Of a stretch of DNA of 64,000 nucleotides, positions 9,909-18,738 are shown in pieces (position 1 is the stretch's first letter; each line of letters opens with the position of its first letter). Below the pieces are notes generated by a model that searched no databases, was not told where the DNA came from, and saw only the letters and a program-made list of their open reading frames with translations. The stretch lies in NCBI RefSeq assembly GCF_900143255.1, contig NZ_FRDI01000003.1, forward strand, positions 440,655 through 504,654, read 5' to 3'. Source of the DNA: Desulfovibrio litoralis DSM 11393. GTDB taxonomy: Bacteria > Desulfobacterota > Desulfovibrionia > Desulfovibrionales > Desulfovibrionaceae. A program made the position numbers and the translations under genes.

Positions 9909-10511
9909 ATGAAAAACTTTATAAAAGTTTGTCTTATTTGTTGTTGTAGCATATTACTTTGGTCTCAAGAAACTCCGGTAAAAGCAGCCGAAGAAGCACC
10001 TGCGCCTAAAGAAGAAAGCACGGTTAAAAAAGGTGTAAAGTCCACGGTTACAAAAATCATCTCTGTCGGAAAAGAAGCACTCTCAGGCGTAGATGCCGGT
10101 ATAGACGAAGGTAGAAAACAAGGCGAAAGCACAGATGGTGCAAAAATTGTTACCAACGCAGCCGAATTGGATAAATTGCTATCAATTAAAGTGCTTAAGG
10201 TTGAACCGCTTGAAGAGAACACTGCCGGAAGCGAAAAGGCTGATGATAAAAAAAATAAACCTAAAAACTATCAAGTTACACTCGCAGTTAAAAACGATAA
10301 CGACTATATCGTAAGAATTACAAATCTATCTGATTTACAAGCGATTGTTTTATTGGATAAAGATGATTTTTCATACCCTCTCAACTCTTTCGCCAGTGAT
10401 ATAAACGCAATACAAAAATCCAACACTAGAGTGCGTTATGTTTTTTATAATGTCGAAGGCGAACCAACAACCGTAAGATTTCTTGGTAAAGATCTAAAAA
10501 TAGAACAATAG
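9909..10511 (+). CDS. Exported protein of unknown function
   Basis: I do not recognise the family. The 200-residue product begins with a signal peptide (about 1-27, ending VKA before AEEAP) rich in cysteines (LICCCS). A low-complexity alanine/glutamate/lysine linker follows, and the C-terminal half is probably beta-rich (NYQVTLAVKNDNDYIVRITNLSD as a broken pattern). That half could be an immunoglobulin-like or FxLYD-like fold, which is a guess. It has its own promoter and terminator and so is monocistronic. Periplasmic location is likely. Confidence 0.7.
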   Translation: MKNFIKVCLICCCSILLWSQETPVKAAEEAPAPKEESTVKKGVKSTVTKIISVGKEALSGVDAGIDEGRKQGESTDGAKIVTNAAELDKLLSIKVLKVEPLEENTAGSEKADDKKNKPKNYQVTLAVKNDNDYIVRITNLSDLQAIVLLDKDDFSYPLNSFASDINAIQKSNTRVRYVFYNVEGEPTTVRFLGKDLKIEQ

Positions 10512-10534
10512 TTTAAATAATAAAGCATATAAAT

Positions 10535-10567
10535 AAAAAAGACTTATGAACCACATAAGTCTTTTTT
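10535..10567 (+). terminator. Intrinsic terminator after the exported protein gene
   Basis: A 14-bp perfect stem (10535-10548 with 10554-10567, loop AACCA) ends in seven T residues. It may also serve the tRNA-Leu gene on the other strand. Confidence 0.88.
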
Positions 10568-10624
10568 TATACCAAAATTACAAGCTCAAATTAAATCAAA
10601 AAACTTTTTAAATAATAAAAAATT

Positions 10625-10711
10625 TGGTGCCGAAGGGGAGACTCGAACTCCCATGTCCTTGCGAACACTAGAACCTGAATCTAGCGTGTCTACCAATTCC
10701 ACCACCCCGGC
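10625..10711 (-). tRNA. tRNA-Leu (anticodon CAG)
   Basis: Read on the minus strand, this 87-base cloverleaf has acceptor stem GCCGGGG with CTTCGGC. It has the D-arm TGGTGGAATTGGTAGACA typical of leucine, an anticodon stem-loop CTAGA-TTCAGGT-TCTAG giving CAG, a long variable arm, the T-loop GTTCGAGTC and an encoded CCA end. Confidence 0.96.
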
Positions 10712-10839
10712 GAAGTAAAGAATTATACGCTTTCAACAAAAAATATCAAGTATTTTTCACAAAAAAACTTTAATAATCCCTTATACTAGCTTAATTAAAA
10801 AAAACAGCACAATAAAATTGACTCAAAATTAAAGCTATT

Positions 10840-10855
10840 GGGCATAAACTTTGCA
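10840..10855 (+). promoter_or_regulatory. Candidate sigma-54 (-24/-12) promoter upstream of rpoN
   Basis: GGGCATAAACTTTGCA matches the consensus TGGCAC-N5-TTGCA at nine of eleven defined positions, with GG and GC exactly ten bases apart. It is 220 bp before rpoN and in the same orientation, suggesting autoregulation by an activator-dependent promoter. Confidence 0.5.
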
Positions 10856-10956
10856 TATCGCTTGCAATAATTATAAGAGTATGTCAATATCATCTGAACT
10901 TGCGACATATTTATATCGCTTTATCAATCTGTTAAGCCACTTTTTATCAATTTAAA

Positions 10957-11026
10957 ACCATTACAAAACTGAGTTTTGGAGTGTCTTTCTGGCGAAAGCC
11001 ACTTTGAGATTATTGTGTAATAGTCT
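10957..11026 (+). repeat. Structured dispersed repeat, copy 1 (upstream of rpoN)
   Basis: The segment contains the near-palindrome CAAAACTGAGTTTTG, a hairpin TGGC-GAAA-GCCA with a GNRA loop, and TATT-GTGT-AATA. About 55 bases (10971-11026) match the reverse complement of 45668-45722 with few changes. It is noncoding in both places. It lies in the 366-bp spacer between tRNA-Leu and rpoN. Confidence 0.75.
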
Positions 11027-11077
11027 AAATTTACAACTTTTTATCAAAGCTTTATCAGTATCAATAAGGTAAGTCTC

Positions 11078-12508
11078 ATGGGTCTTGAACTTCGTACAAA
11101 TCTTAAATTAACTCAACAACTTGTTTTAACTCCACAGCTACAACAAGCGATTAAGCTATTACAACTCTCAAGATTAGAGTTAATTGAAACTATTAACCAA
11201 GAGTTAATGGAAAACCCTTTTTTAGAAGAAGGCTTTGACGACCCCAACGCCGGAACAGAAGACCTAATCAGCGAACAACGAAAAACAGAAAATAACGAAG
11301 AAGCTTACAGCAAAGAAATAGCTCAAAACGCCGACTGGGAAGATTATCTCGGAGACTTCGCAAGCACAACTCGCCAACATAACATGAAAGAGGTAGACCT
11401 TGAAGAAGGATTAAGCGCCGAAGCCAGATATATCTCAAAAACGTCTCTATCCGGGCATTTAATGTGGCAGTTACATCTTTCGAGATTTACCCCCAAAGAA
11501 GTTGAAATAGGCGAATTAATTATAGGAAACCTCGATAATAAAGGTTATCTCCAATCAAGCACTGAAGACATGGCAGAGGTTTTAAAAACTGACCCCAATC
11601 AGGTAGAACAGGTTTTAGCTCGCATTCAACTTTTTGACCCTATCGGTGTTGGGGCAAGAACCCCCCAAGAATGCTTACTTATTCAATTAAAAGTTTTAAA
11701 CTATGACCGTGATCCGATTTTAGTTTCTTTAATCCAAGACCACCTCGATGATTTGGAATCAAAACGCTATAAGCCTTTGTTAAGAAAATTTAAAATCGAG
11801 ATGGAAGATTTAAAAGAATATCTCGACATTATTCAATCACTTGACCCGCTTCCCGGAGCTAACTATGATGACAGCGAGCCTATGTTCGTTAGTCCTGATG
11901 CTTACGTTTATCAATATGATGACGATTTTATTATTATCTTAAACGACGAAGGGTTACCAAAACTTCAACTCTCATCTTTATATGATGAAAGCATGTCATT
12001 AAATTCCGAAACAGAAAAAGAATATTTTAAAACTAAAATAAGTTCGGCGACTTGGCTAATCCGTAGTGTTTATCAACGTCAAAAAACACTCTATAAGGTG
12101 TTGGAAAGCTTAATCAAAAAACAGCGAGACTTTTTTATCTCTGGCGTCTCGGGCTTAAGACCTCTCATCTTAAAAGATGTCGCAGACGACATAAACATGC
12201 ACGAATCAACAGTCAGTCGCATCACTACAAATAAATATGTGGCTACTCCTCACGGAACTTTTGAATTGAAATTTTTCTTTAACAGTGCTTTATCATTAGA
12301 TGATGGCAGTGAAGTCGGCTCGGAAAGCGTAAAAGCCCTGATAAAAAAACTTATTGCCGATGAAAACCCAAAAGAACCCTTAAGCGACGAAAAAATCGGC
12401 GAATATTTGAAAGATGTTTTAAAAGTAAATATCGCCAGGCGTACAGTCGCAAAATATCGCACAGCTTTAAAAATTCCTTCTTCTTCAAAACGCAAAGAAC
12501 TCTTATAG
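11078..12508 (+). CDS. rpoN: RNA polymerase sigma-54 factor
   Basis: Sigma-54 directs polymerase to -24/-12 promoters and needs an ATP-driven activator. The 476-residue protein has the glutamine- and leucine-rich region I (LTQQLVLTPQLQQAIKLLQ near 12-30), an acidic linker, the core-binding domain, the helix-turn-helix MHESTVSRITTNKYV near 370, and the RpoN box ARRTVAKYR close to the C-terminus. The usual downstream partner hpf is absent; an unrelated small gene follows 49 bp later. A sigma-54 promoter candidate upstream suggests self-control. Confidence 0.97.
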   Translation: MGLELRTNLKLTQQLVLTPQLQQAIKLLQLSRLELIETINQELMENPFLEEGFDDPNAGTEDLISEQRKTENNEEAYSKEIAQNADWEDYLGDFASTTRQHNMKEVDLEEGLSAEARYISKTSLSGHLMWQLHLSRFTPKEVEIGELIIGNLDNKGYLQSSTEDMAEVLKTDPNQVEQVLARIQLFDPIGVGARTPQECLLIQLKVLNYDRDPILVSLIQDHLDDLESKRYKPLLRKFKIEMEDLKEYLDIIQSLDPLPGANYDDSEPMFVSPDAYVYQYDDDFIIILNDEGLPKLQLSSLYDESMSLNSETEKEYFKTKISSATWLIRSVYQRQKTLYKVLESLIKKQRDFFISGVSGLRPLILKDVADDINMHESTVSRITTNKYVATPHGTFELKFFFNSALSLDDGSEVGSESVKALIKKLIADENPKEPLSDEKIGEYLKDVLKVNIARRTVAKYRTALKIPSSSKRKELL

Positions 12509-12557
12509 CTTACACTAGAGAACTAGTTGTTTTAATTCACAAGAACAGAGAACAGCC

Positions 12558-12875
12558 ATGCCCCCTTTACTCAAAAAAGATGAACTTAGTGAATTTATTC
12601 AAACAGGAAAAGCCAAAATACAAGCTGAAAAACTCCTTGGAGAATCAACCGACCATATTCAATATGGCGGAAAAACCGTTTATATTTATCAATATTATGA
12701 AAATTGCATAACAAAATCTGTTTGGTTTCATAAGCTCTTAGACCTATTGACTTTAGGCTTTTTCTCAGATGTTTTAGATACGGAAGACAAAAAACTAAGA
12801 ACTTTATATATTGAATATACTGAGCAAGATCTTATAAAAGAGTTTGGGGCTAACCCTAAAAAATATTTGCAATAA
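12558..12875 (+). CDS. Small cytoplasmic protein of unknown function
   Basis: A 105-residue protein with no signal peptide or membrane helix. The pattern KLLGESTDHIQYGGKTVYIYQYY, broken over residues 27-50, is faintly like the beta-rich core of SmpA/BamE-type domains, but the lipoprotein signal of that family is missing. The gene lies 49 bp after rpoN and 52 bp before the ankyrin gene, all on one strand. I cannot assign a function. Confidence 0.6.
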   Translation: MPPLLKKDELSEFIQTGKAKIQAEKLLGESTDHIQYGGKTVYIYQYYENCITKSVWFHKLLDLLTLGFFSDVLDTEDKKLRTLYIEYTEQDLIKEFGANPKKYLQ

Positions 12876-12927
12876 ATAGCTATTGCTTCCAAATAAAATA
12901 ACCTTGAATTGGAATAAGGATTAAACA

Positions 12928-14217
12928 ATGTCAAAACGTTTATTTCTCGTAATTTTTGTGTTAGTATTCAACTTTTTGTTTACTGTTTCCGCTTTTGCCA
13001 TGAGTGGTGATGAGTTTCTTGAGAGATGCCAATATGACAATATCAATAAAATCAAAGAAGCTCTTGCAAGTGGCGTAGATTTTGATGTGAATGATAGACA
13101 TTATAAAAAGGACTTGGTGAGAGCCGTAGCTTTAAACGCTGACCCTGCCGTATCAATAGAAATTATAAAGATCGGGCTGTTGGATATAAATGATAAAGAC
13201 TGGCAAGATAAAAATTTATTAATGAATGCTGTAAGTATAAATGAAAAAAATACTTTGATTCGCATACAAGAATTAATCAAGGCTGGCATTGATGTAAACA
13301 CTAAAAATCAATATGATGAAACCGCCTTGATGTTTGCAGCAATCAATAACGAAAACCCTGAGGTGATCGCAGCTTTAATTAAAGCCGGGGCTGATGTGAA
13401 TGCTATAGTCAGAGATGGTGAAACAGCTTTAATTCATTCGATAAAACTAGGCAATACGCCCTTAACTGTTATCAAAGAACTGATTAAATCTGGTGCAGAT
13501 GTAAACGCTCAAGGGAAAGGCGGGGCTACTGCTTTAATGTTTGCGACACTTCATAACGAAAAACCTGAAATAGTTACTACCTTACTCCAAGCCGGGGCTG
13601 ATGTGAACAAAAAGAATAGAATAGGTGCAACCGCTTTGATTATTGCAGCACGAACTAACAACCACCCACAAGTAATAAATGAATTACTTAACGCCGGTGC
13701 TGATGTGAATGCGAAAGATGAAAAGGGTGAAACGGCGTTATCTTGGGCTGTTTTTAACACTATAAATCCTAATCTAATAACCAAACTTGTTAAGTCCGGG
13801 GCGGAAATCAATGAAAAGAATCAAGCTGGGGAAACTCCTTTAATAAGAGGAACAAAAAATAATTCTAATGGTTATACAACTATAATAGAACTCATTCAAG
13901 CCGGTGCAGATGTTAATATCAAAGACCCAGATGGTGAAACAGCTTTAATGTTTGCCTCACGTTCAAACAAACACCCTCAAGTGATTGCGGAATTACTTAA
14001 AGCCGGAGCCGACGTTAACGCTAAAAATGAAAAAGGCGAAACACCTTTAATCTATGGAGCCTCAAATAGAAAAAACCCTACTGTAATAAAAGACCTTCTT
14101 ACCGCAGGTGCTGATGTGAATGCTAAAAGTCGATATGGTGCCACAGCTCTGTCTGTTGCCCAAGAATGGAATAACATTCAAGCGATAGCAGTCTTAACCA
14201 ACGCCGGGGCTAAATAA
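12928..14217 (+). CDS. Secreted ankyrin-repeat protein (large)
   Basis: This 429-residue protein has a cleavable signal peptide (about 1-25, VSAFA then MSGDEF) followed by about eleven ankyrin repeats, seen as repeated units such as LIKAGADVNAKNEKGETPLI. Ankyrin stacks bind other proteins. The signal places this one in the periplasm or outside the cell, so an envelope inhibitor or a secreted effector are both possible. Its first 30 codons resemble those of two ankyrin genes near 15.1-16.3 kb, indicating a duplicated family. Confidence 0.88.
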   Translation: MSKRLFLVIFVLVFNFLFTVSAFAMSGDEFLERCQYDNINKIKEALASGVDFDVNDRHYKKDLVRAVALNADPAVSIEIIKIGLLDINDKDWQDKNLLMNAVSINEKNTLIRIQELIKAGIDVNTKNQYDETALMFAAINNENPEVIAALIKAGADVNAIVRDGETALIHSIKLGNTPLTVIKELIKSGADVNAQGKGGATALMFATLHNEKPEIVTTLLQAGADVNKKNRIGATALIIAARTNNHPQVINELLNAGADVNAKDEKGETALSWAVFNTINPNLITKLVKSGAEINEKNQAGETPLIRGTKNNSNGYTTIIELIQAGADVNIKDPDGETALMFASRSNKHPQVIAELLKAGADVNAKNEKGETPLIYGASNRKNPTVIKDLLTAGADVNAKSRYGATALSVAQEWNNIQAIAVLTNAGAK

Positions 14218-14286
14218 AATTTATTGTTGATTCTTACAATAAAAAAAAGCTGAACAACTTTATAGAGAAAAAATATACATTCATCA

Positions 14287-14347
14287 GGCACAAACGTTTA
14301 GGCACAAACGTTTAGGCACAAACGTTTATTTCTTTTAGCGTTTGTGC
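14287..14347 (+). repeat. Triple 14-bp repeat with matching inverted arm
   Basis: GGCACAAACGTTTA occurs three times head to tail (14287-14300, 14301-14314, 14315-14328). An inverted partner, GCGTTTGTGC, lies at 14338-14347. Any of the three left arms can pair with the single right arm over 9 bp. It sits about 70 bp after the ankyrin stop and could act as a weak terminator (TATTCTTT follows) or an RNA stability element. Confidence 0.75.
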
Positions 14348-14463
14348 TATTCTTTACTCGTCTATTTTTCGTATTAGTATTAAAACTTAACTCAACTCGG
14401 CTTAACTGATTTAATAAGCTTCAACAACTAACCTTTATTACATCAATCAAAAAGAACCTAACC

Positions 14464-14991
14464 ATGAAAAACGTAATCATGAACAATATGCAAAAAATAT
14501 TTATTTTCGTCATTATTGCTTTACCATTTCTAACTGCATGTGTGAACGGGCTTCCACAAAACTGGCGATTACCCACAGACAAAGAGCTAAAAGCTACGTG
14601 GAGAGATGAAAATAAAGGCAAATATGCAATAGTAAAAGGCGATTTTAACAGTGATAAGATAGTTGATGAAGCAAAACTGTTAGTGCGTAAAGACGGCATG
14701 GGTTTTGGGCTATTTGCTTTTGTAAGTCAAAAAGATAATTATTTCAAAACCTACCTCTTAGATGAAATGCAAGATCATACATTAATACAAGTTTTTGGAA
14801 TTAAAGATGTTGCAAGTGGTGTTTATAAGACAGCTTGTGGAAAAGGTTATTGGGATTGTCAACAGGGAGAAACTCCTGAAATAGTCATAAAAAATACAGC
14901 GATTGATTATTTTAAAACAGAAGGGGCTAATTCGTTTTTTTACTGGGACAATAAAGAAAATACGTTTAAAAGAATTTGGATAAGCGATTAA
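14464..14991 (+). CDS. Predicted lipoprotein of unknown function
   Basis: A 175-residue protein with a hydrophobic N-terminus and a lipobox LTAC whose cysteine is residue 26, so it is probably lipidated and envelope anchored. The mature part contains DFNSDKIVDEAKLLV, similar to the calcium-like DxNxDxxxD signature of FG-GAP or VCBS-type repeats, and a cysteine pair (ACGKGYWDC). ATGs at codons 6 and 9 are alternative starts that would keep the lipobox. No family is recognised with confidence. It stands between two ankyrin loci. Confidence 0.7.
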   Translation: MKNVIMNNMQKIFIFVIIALPFLTACVNGLPQNWRLPTDKELKATWRDENKGKYAIVKGDFNSDKIVDEAKLLVRKDGMGFGLFAFVSQKDNYFKTYLLDEMQDHTLIQVFGIKDVASGVYKTACGKGYWDCQQGETPEIVIKNTAIDYFKTEGANSFFYWDNKENTFKRIWISD

Positions 14992-15071
14992 ATTGTTTCA
15001 AGAAAACACTAATTTTATAAATTTTACAACACGCTTTATTATTCATCGTTATCTAAGATTGTTCTGAATCA

Positions 15072-15560
15072 AAAATCAATAACAATATAAACTTTCTAAG
15101 GCTTCGAGCATGTCAAAACGCTTATTTTTCGTAATTTCTGTTTTATTATTAAACTTTTTGTTTGTTGTTTCAGCTTTTGCAATGAGCAACGAAGAGTTTT
15201 TTAAGATATGCGAAAATGGCAATATAAAACAAATAAAAGCAGCAATAGCAAAAGGAGCCGATGTGAACGCTAAAGATAAAGATGGCTTGACCACTTTAGA
15301 TTATGTGAGAGCAAATAAAAACTCTGATATAATAAAAGAGTTAATGAAAGCTGATGCAAAATAAAATCAATAACAATATAAACTTTCTAAGGCTTCGAGC
15401 ATGTCAAAACGCTTATTTTTCGTAATTTCTGTGTTATTATTCAACTTTTTGTTTGTTGTTTCAGCTTTTGCCATGAGCAACGAAGAATTTCTTAAGATAT
15501 GCGAAAATGGCAATATAAAACAAATAAAAGCAGCAATAGCAAAAGGAGCGGACGTTAACG
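15072..15560 (+). repeat. 291-bp tandem duplication of an ankyrin gene 5' end
   Basis: The sequence from 15072 (leader, ribosome site, signal peptide and first ankyrin unit) recurs from 15363 with an offset of exactly 291 bp. It is nearly identical for about 190 bp, and then the copies diverge. The first unit carries the 84-residue ankyrin gene, the second the start of the 309-residue one. Confidence 0.88.
15110..15364 (+). CDS. Short secreted ankyrin protein (collapsed paralog)
   Basis: An 84-residue protein with the same signal peptide (VVSAFA then MSNEEF) as its neighbour and about one and a half ankyrin repeats. Its start matches the 5' end of the next gene, while its end (GLTTLDYVRANKNSDIIKEL) resembles the C-terminus of a full ankyrin gene. 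That is what deletion of the internal repeats would leave. It may be a remnant or a small functional protein. It is separated from the next copy by 36 bp. Confidence 0.6.
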   Translation: MSKRLFFVISVLLLNFLFVVSAFAMSNEEFFKICENGNIKQIKAAIAKGADVNAKDKDGLTTLDYVRANKNSDIIKELMKADAK

Positions 15561-16330
15561 CTAAAGATGAAAAAGGTACGACGGCGTTAATGTGGGCAAA
15601 ATATAACCCAAAACCGCTTGAGCCAATAAAAACACTGATCAAAGCAGGTGCGGACGTTAACGCTAAAGACAAAAGAGGACAAACTGTTTTAATGTATGCG
15701 GTAACATATACTCATAGCCACGAAGTAATCACGCACTTATTAAAAAGTGGTGCTGATGTTAATGCTCAAGATAACGAGGGCTTAACCGCTTTAATGTTAC
15801 TTGCACGCAATGAACCAATTTGGTTTCCATGGGATGTTGATATTCCGAAATATAGAGCTAAAAACTATAAGTCAATCCGCATATTAATTGAAGCCGGTGC
15901 AAACGTTAATGCTCAAGACAAAGAAGGTAGAACAGCTTTAATGCACGCAGCAGAAGAAAACGAAGACCCGACTATCATAACAGGCTTGATAAAAGCAGGT
16001 GCGAAGGTTAATATGAGAGATAACTATAAGACTACGGCTTTAATACGTGGAGCAGAATACGCCGCAAACCCCGCTGTAATAAAAGCATTAATCAAAGGCG
16101 GTGCTGAGGTTAATTATGAAAACTATCCAATTTTAATTGTGGCTTTATTTAATCAAAACAATCAGGCGATTATTCCAGAGTTAATAAAAGCCGGAGCAGA
16201 CATAGACGCTAAAGACAAAAACGGATTAACCGCTTTAGACGGTGCCGAGTCATTAAAAGATTACAAGGCGATGGATATATTAAAAAAAGCCAAGAAAAAA
16301 CAAAACGATAAAAAAAATAATAAAAAATAG
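15401..16330 (+). CDS. Secreted ankyrin-repeat protein (309 residues)
   Basis: It has a signal peptide at about 1-24, then about seven ankyrin repeats (for example LIKAGADVNAKDKRGQTVLM) and a lysine-rich tail ending KNNKK. An insertion near residues 140-155 (NEPIWFPWDVDIPKYR) interrupts the regular repeat spacing and may be a loop specific to its partner. Export signal plus ankyrins points to protein binding in the envelope or outside the cell. It ends 9 bp before the ZIP transporter gene and may be cotranscribed with it. Confidence 0.87.
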   Translation: MSKRLFFVISVLLFNFLFVVSAFAMSNEEFLKICENGNIKQIKAAIAKGADVNAKDEKGTTALMWAKYNPKPLEPIKTLIKAGADVNAKDKRGQTVLMYAVTYTHSHEVITHLLKSGADVNAQDNEGLTALMLLARNEPIWFPWDVDIPKYRAKNYKSIRILIEAGANVNAQDKEGRTALMHAAEENEDPTIITGLIKAGAKVNMRDNYKTTALIRGAEYAANPAVIKALIKGGAEVNYENYPILIVALFNQNNQAIIPELIKAGADIDAKDKNGLTALDGAESLKDYKAMDILKKAKKKQNDKKNNKK

Positions 16331-16339
16331 GATTAAGTC

Positions 16340-17137
16340 ATGTTCGATTCAGTTATATTTTTTGCCTTACTTGCCGGTTTATTCACTTGGGGCATCACTG
16401 CTTTGGGTGCGGCAACTGTATTTTTTGCCAAAGATGTATCTCGTAAACTTTTGGATTTAATGCTTGGTTTTGCGGCCGGGGTTATGCTCGCCGCAAGTTT
16501 TTGGTCGCTACTTGCTCCCGCTATTGAAATGAGCTCTGATTTAGGGCGTTTTGCTTTTTTTCCCGCCATGCTTGGATTTATTTTAGGGGCTTTGTTTTTA
16601 AGAGGAATAGACTATATTTTACCCCACTTACATTTTGGTAAAGAGATAGAAGATGCTGAGGGAATTCCCACAACTTGGAAGCGTAACACTTTATTAATAT
16701 TAGCTATTACCTTACATAATATCCCCGAAGGTCTCGCAATTGGCGTAGCTTTCGGAGCGTTGGACGCAGGGCTTCCCTCCGCCACTTTAAGCGGAGCGAT
16801 TGCTTTAGCTTTAGGGATAGGTCTACAAAACTTTCCGGAAGGTGCGGCGGTTTCATTACCTTTAAGAATGGAAGGCAAATCTCGCTTTTCTGCTTTTATG
16901 TCCGGGCAACTTTCAGCGATTGTCGAACCTATCGCCGCCGTTATCGGAGCTTATGCTGTTTCTATGATGCACCCTTTATTGCCTTATGCTTTGGCGTTTG
17001 CCGCTGGTGCAATGGTTTTTGTGGTGGTTGAACAGCTTATTCCCGAATCACAATCAGGCGATAACGCAGACGCCGCTACTTTAAGCCTTATCGCCGGTTT
17101 TAGCGTTATGATGATGCTTGATGTTGCCTTGGGGTAG
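16340..17137 (+). CDS. ZIP family metal transporter (ZupT-like)
   Basis: An inner-membrane divalent metal (mainly zinc) importer of 265 residues with about eight membrane helices. The ZIP signature is clear: [10 protein letters not shown] at about 126-135 in helix 4 and NFPEGAAVS near 164-172 in helix 5, which supply the metal ligands. A short acidic/histidine loop ([13 protein letters not shown]) lies between helices 3 and 4. It follows the ankyrin gene by 9 bp. Substrate preference cannot be read from sequence. Confidence 0.92.
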   Translation: MFDSVIFFALLAGLFTWGITALGAATVFFAKDVSRKLLDLMLGFAAGVMLAASFWSLLAPAIEMSSDLGRFAFFPAMLGFILGALFLRGIDYILPHLHFGKEIEDAEGIPTTWKRNTLLILAITLHNIPEGLAIGVAFGALDAGLPSATLSGAIALALGIGLQNFPEGAAVSLPLRMEGKSRFSAFMSGQLSAIVEPIAAVIGAYAVSMMHPLLPYALAFAAGAMVFVVVEQLIPESQSGDNADAATLSLIAGFSVMMMLDVALG

Positions 17138-17205
17138 AGAATACAAAATAGAATATAATTGCATTATATTTAGACTCGTACAGAATAATTAGCAAAGGAA
17201 GAAAT

Positions 17206-17637
17206 ATGAAAATATGCACTAGTGTGTTAATCAGTATTTTGTGTGTGGTATTTTTCTCATCCAGTGTATTGGCTGAAGGTTCACTTAGCTACACTGAACT
17301 ACGTGAAAAATTTCCTGATAATAATATCATGTTTGAATCATTAGAGGAAACTTTAGAATTTTCTCAATGTGTTATCGGACTTCGGATTATGTCTAATCTG
17401 AGCGAGAAATTTGCAGGAATGCGTGTTGCTCCATATTATGTATGTGCAAAACAAAAATACGGCTCACATCTTCCTGTTAGGGTTACGTTTAATGCAGAGA
17501 CTATATTCATTGACAAAAATGGCAAAGAAACAAAGGGCATTGAAGATAAACGCTCTATGGGAGTAAAAGAGGTTATGATTGGAGTACTTATAGAAGAGAT
17601 TAACTCAAACAAATTTTTTCCTCATGATTGTGATTAA
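17206..17637 (+). CDS. Small exported protein of unknown function
   Basis: A 143-residue protein with a signal peptide (about 1-24, SSSVLA then EGS). The mature part has four cysteines (SQCVIG, YYVCAKQ and a C-terminal HDCD), which fits a disulfide-bonded periplasmic protein. AAGGAAG precedes the ATG at good spacing. No family was recognised. It stands 69 bp after the ZIP gene, at the edge of the accessory membrane-protein array. Confidence 0.65.
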   Translation: MKICTSVLISILCVVFFSSSVLAEGSLSYTELREKFPDNNIMFESLEETLEFSQCVIGLRIMSNLSEKFAGMRVAPYYVCAKQKYGSHLPVRVTFNAETIFIDKNGKETKGIEDKRSMGVKEVMIGVLIEEINSNKFFPHDCD

Positions 17638-17781
17638 GCATCATCAGTATGCCTTGCGTGAATGATTTGAATTAGTCTCTAATTCACAAGAGTGTATAGT
17701 AGTTCCGACATGATCTGACAGTATGTTCCTTTTTGCTGATTTTATTTATTCGCTTAAATGTAGCCACCACAGGAAAAACGC

Positions 17782-18648
17782 ATGACAGGTGTTCAAACAG
17801 ACAATTCACGTAATTTTATTCTTAGTGTATTTAGCCATATAAAAACGGTTTTATTAAACAAAGCTATGTTTTTTATAGCAATCATTCTTGGCATGGCGAT
17901 TGTCTTTACAGCTATAGGAATAATGTTACAAATACTTACATCTGAACACTCAATTATTCCATTCAATGAACTTACTAGGCTTATAACATTCTCTATACTG
18001 GTTTTCATAGGTGCACTACTCCCTTTAAGTGCCATTATTTATGCTTCATTTTTGACATTAATAGACCAAAACACAAGTTTGGGTGAGGCATTTTCGCACT
18101 CTCTTAGTCATATAGGAAGTCTTTTGAAGCTTGCTATAATAATTGGTATTGCTTGTGTTATTATTGGATCCATATTGTTTAACTATAGGGAAATGCAAGG
18201 TTTTTCTTTCCGTCCTGTTGTTGTTATTATTAAAGGCATACTAAAGATGACGAGTCATATTATGAATAATACACTCATATGGATTGCTATATGGGTTATC
18301 CCGATCATAATTATTTACTGTAGATGGTTTGTGATTTTTCCTGTTTGCATCTTGGAAAATAAAAAAACTATAGATACCTTTGGTCGTAGCAGGCAGCTAA
18401 CCAAAGGGTATCGTTTATATATTTTTGCTATTATCTTGATTCTATTTATAATCCAGACAATTGTCGTGATGGCTCTACAGCATATCCAGATTAGTTCAAA
18501 CTTGTCATTTTTATTAGTAAATATTTTAGGGAATCTAGGCTATTTCTTGATTCTTCTTATAACCACCTGTGTTTATTATGAATTGCGTTTAAGAAAAGAA
18601 CCTGAGGAACTTAACGCTCTGATTAAAAACAATTATTATTACAAGTAA
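17782..18648 (+). CDS. Multi-pass membrane protein, tandem family copy 1
   Basis: A 288-residue inner-membrane protein with about six hydrophobic helices. The stretch FPVCILENKKTIDTFGRSR and the following LTKGYR recall the membrane domain of GPDPase_memb-like and YciC-like proteins, where a conserved arginine/serine pair precedes the last helices. That link is from memory. The C-terminus is YYELRLRKEPEELNALIKNN. Two paralogs follow directly. The first 92 bases are identical to those of copy 2, while the middle is largely different. Confidence 0.8.
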   Translation: MTGVQTDNSRNFILSVFSHIKTVLLNKAMFFIAIILGMAIVFTAIGIMLQILTSEHSIIPFNELTRLITFSILVFIGALLPLSAIIYASFLTLIDQNTSLGEAFSHSLSHIGSLLKLAIIIGIACVIIGSILFNYREMQGFSFRPVVVIIKGILKMTSHIMNNTLIWIAIWVIPIIIIYCRWFVIFPVCILENKKTIDTFGRSRQLTKGYRLYIFAIILILFIIQTIVVMALQHIQISSNLSFLLVNILGNLGYFLILLITTCVYYELRLRKEPEELNALIKNNYYYK

Positions 18649-18738
18649 TTGCATTATCGTTAATTTTATATTAAAAAAACAGCGATTATTTAATATAATT
18701 TAAAGTCATTTTAAATTGATCTAGCACAGGAAAAACGC

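Noticed and set aside
14287..14328. CRISPR array
   Set aside because: The three 14-bp units are contiguous without spacers, and no cas genes are present. No CRISPR array was found in the window.
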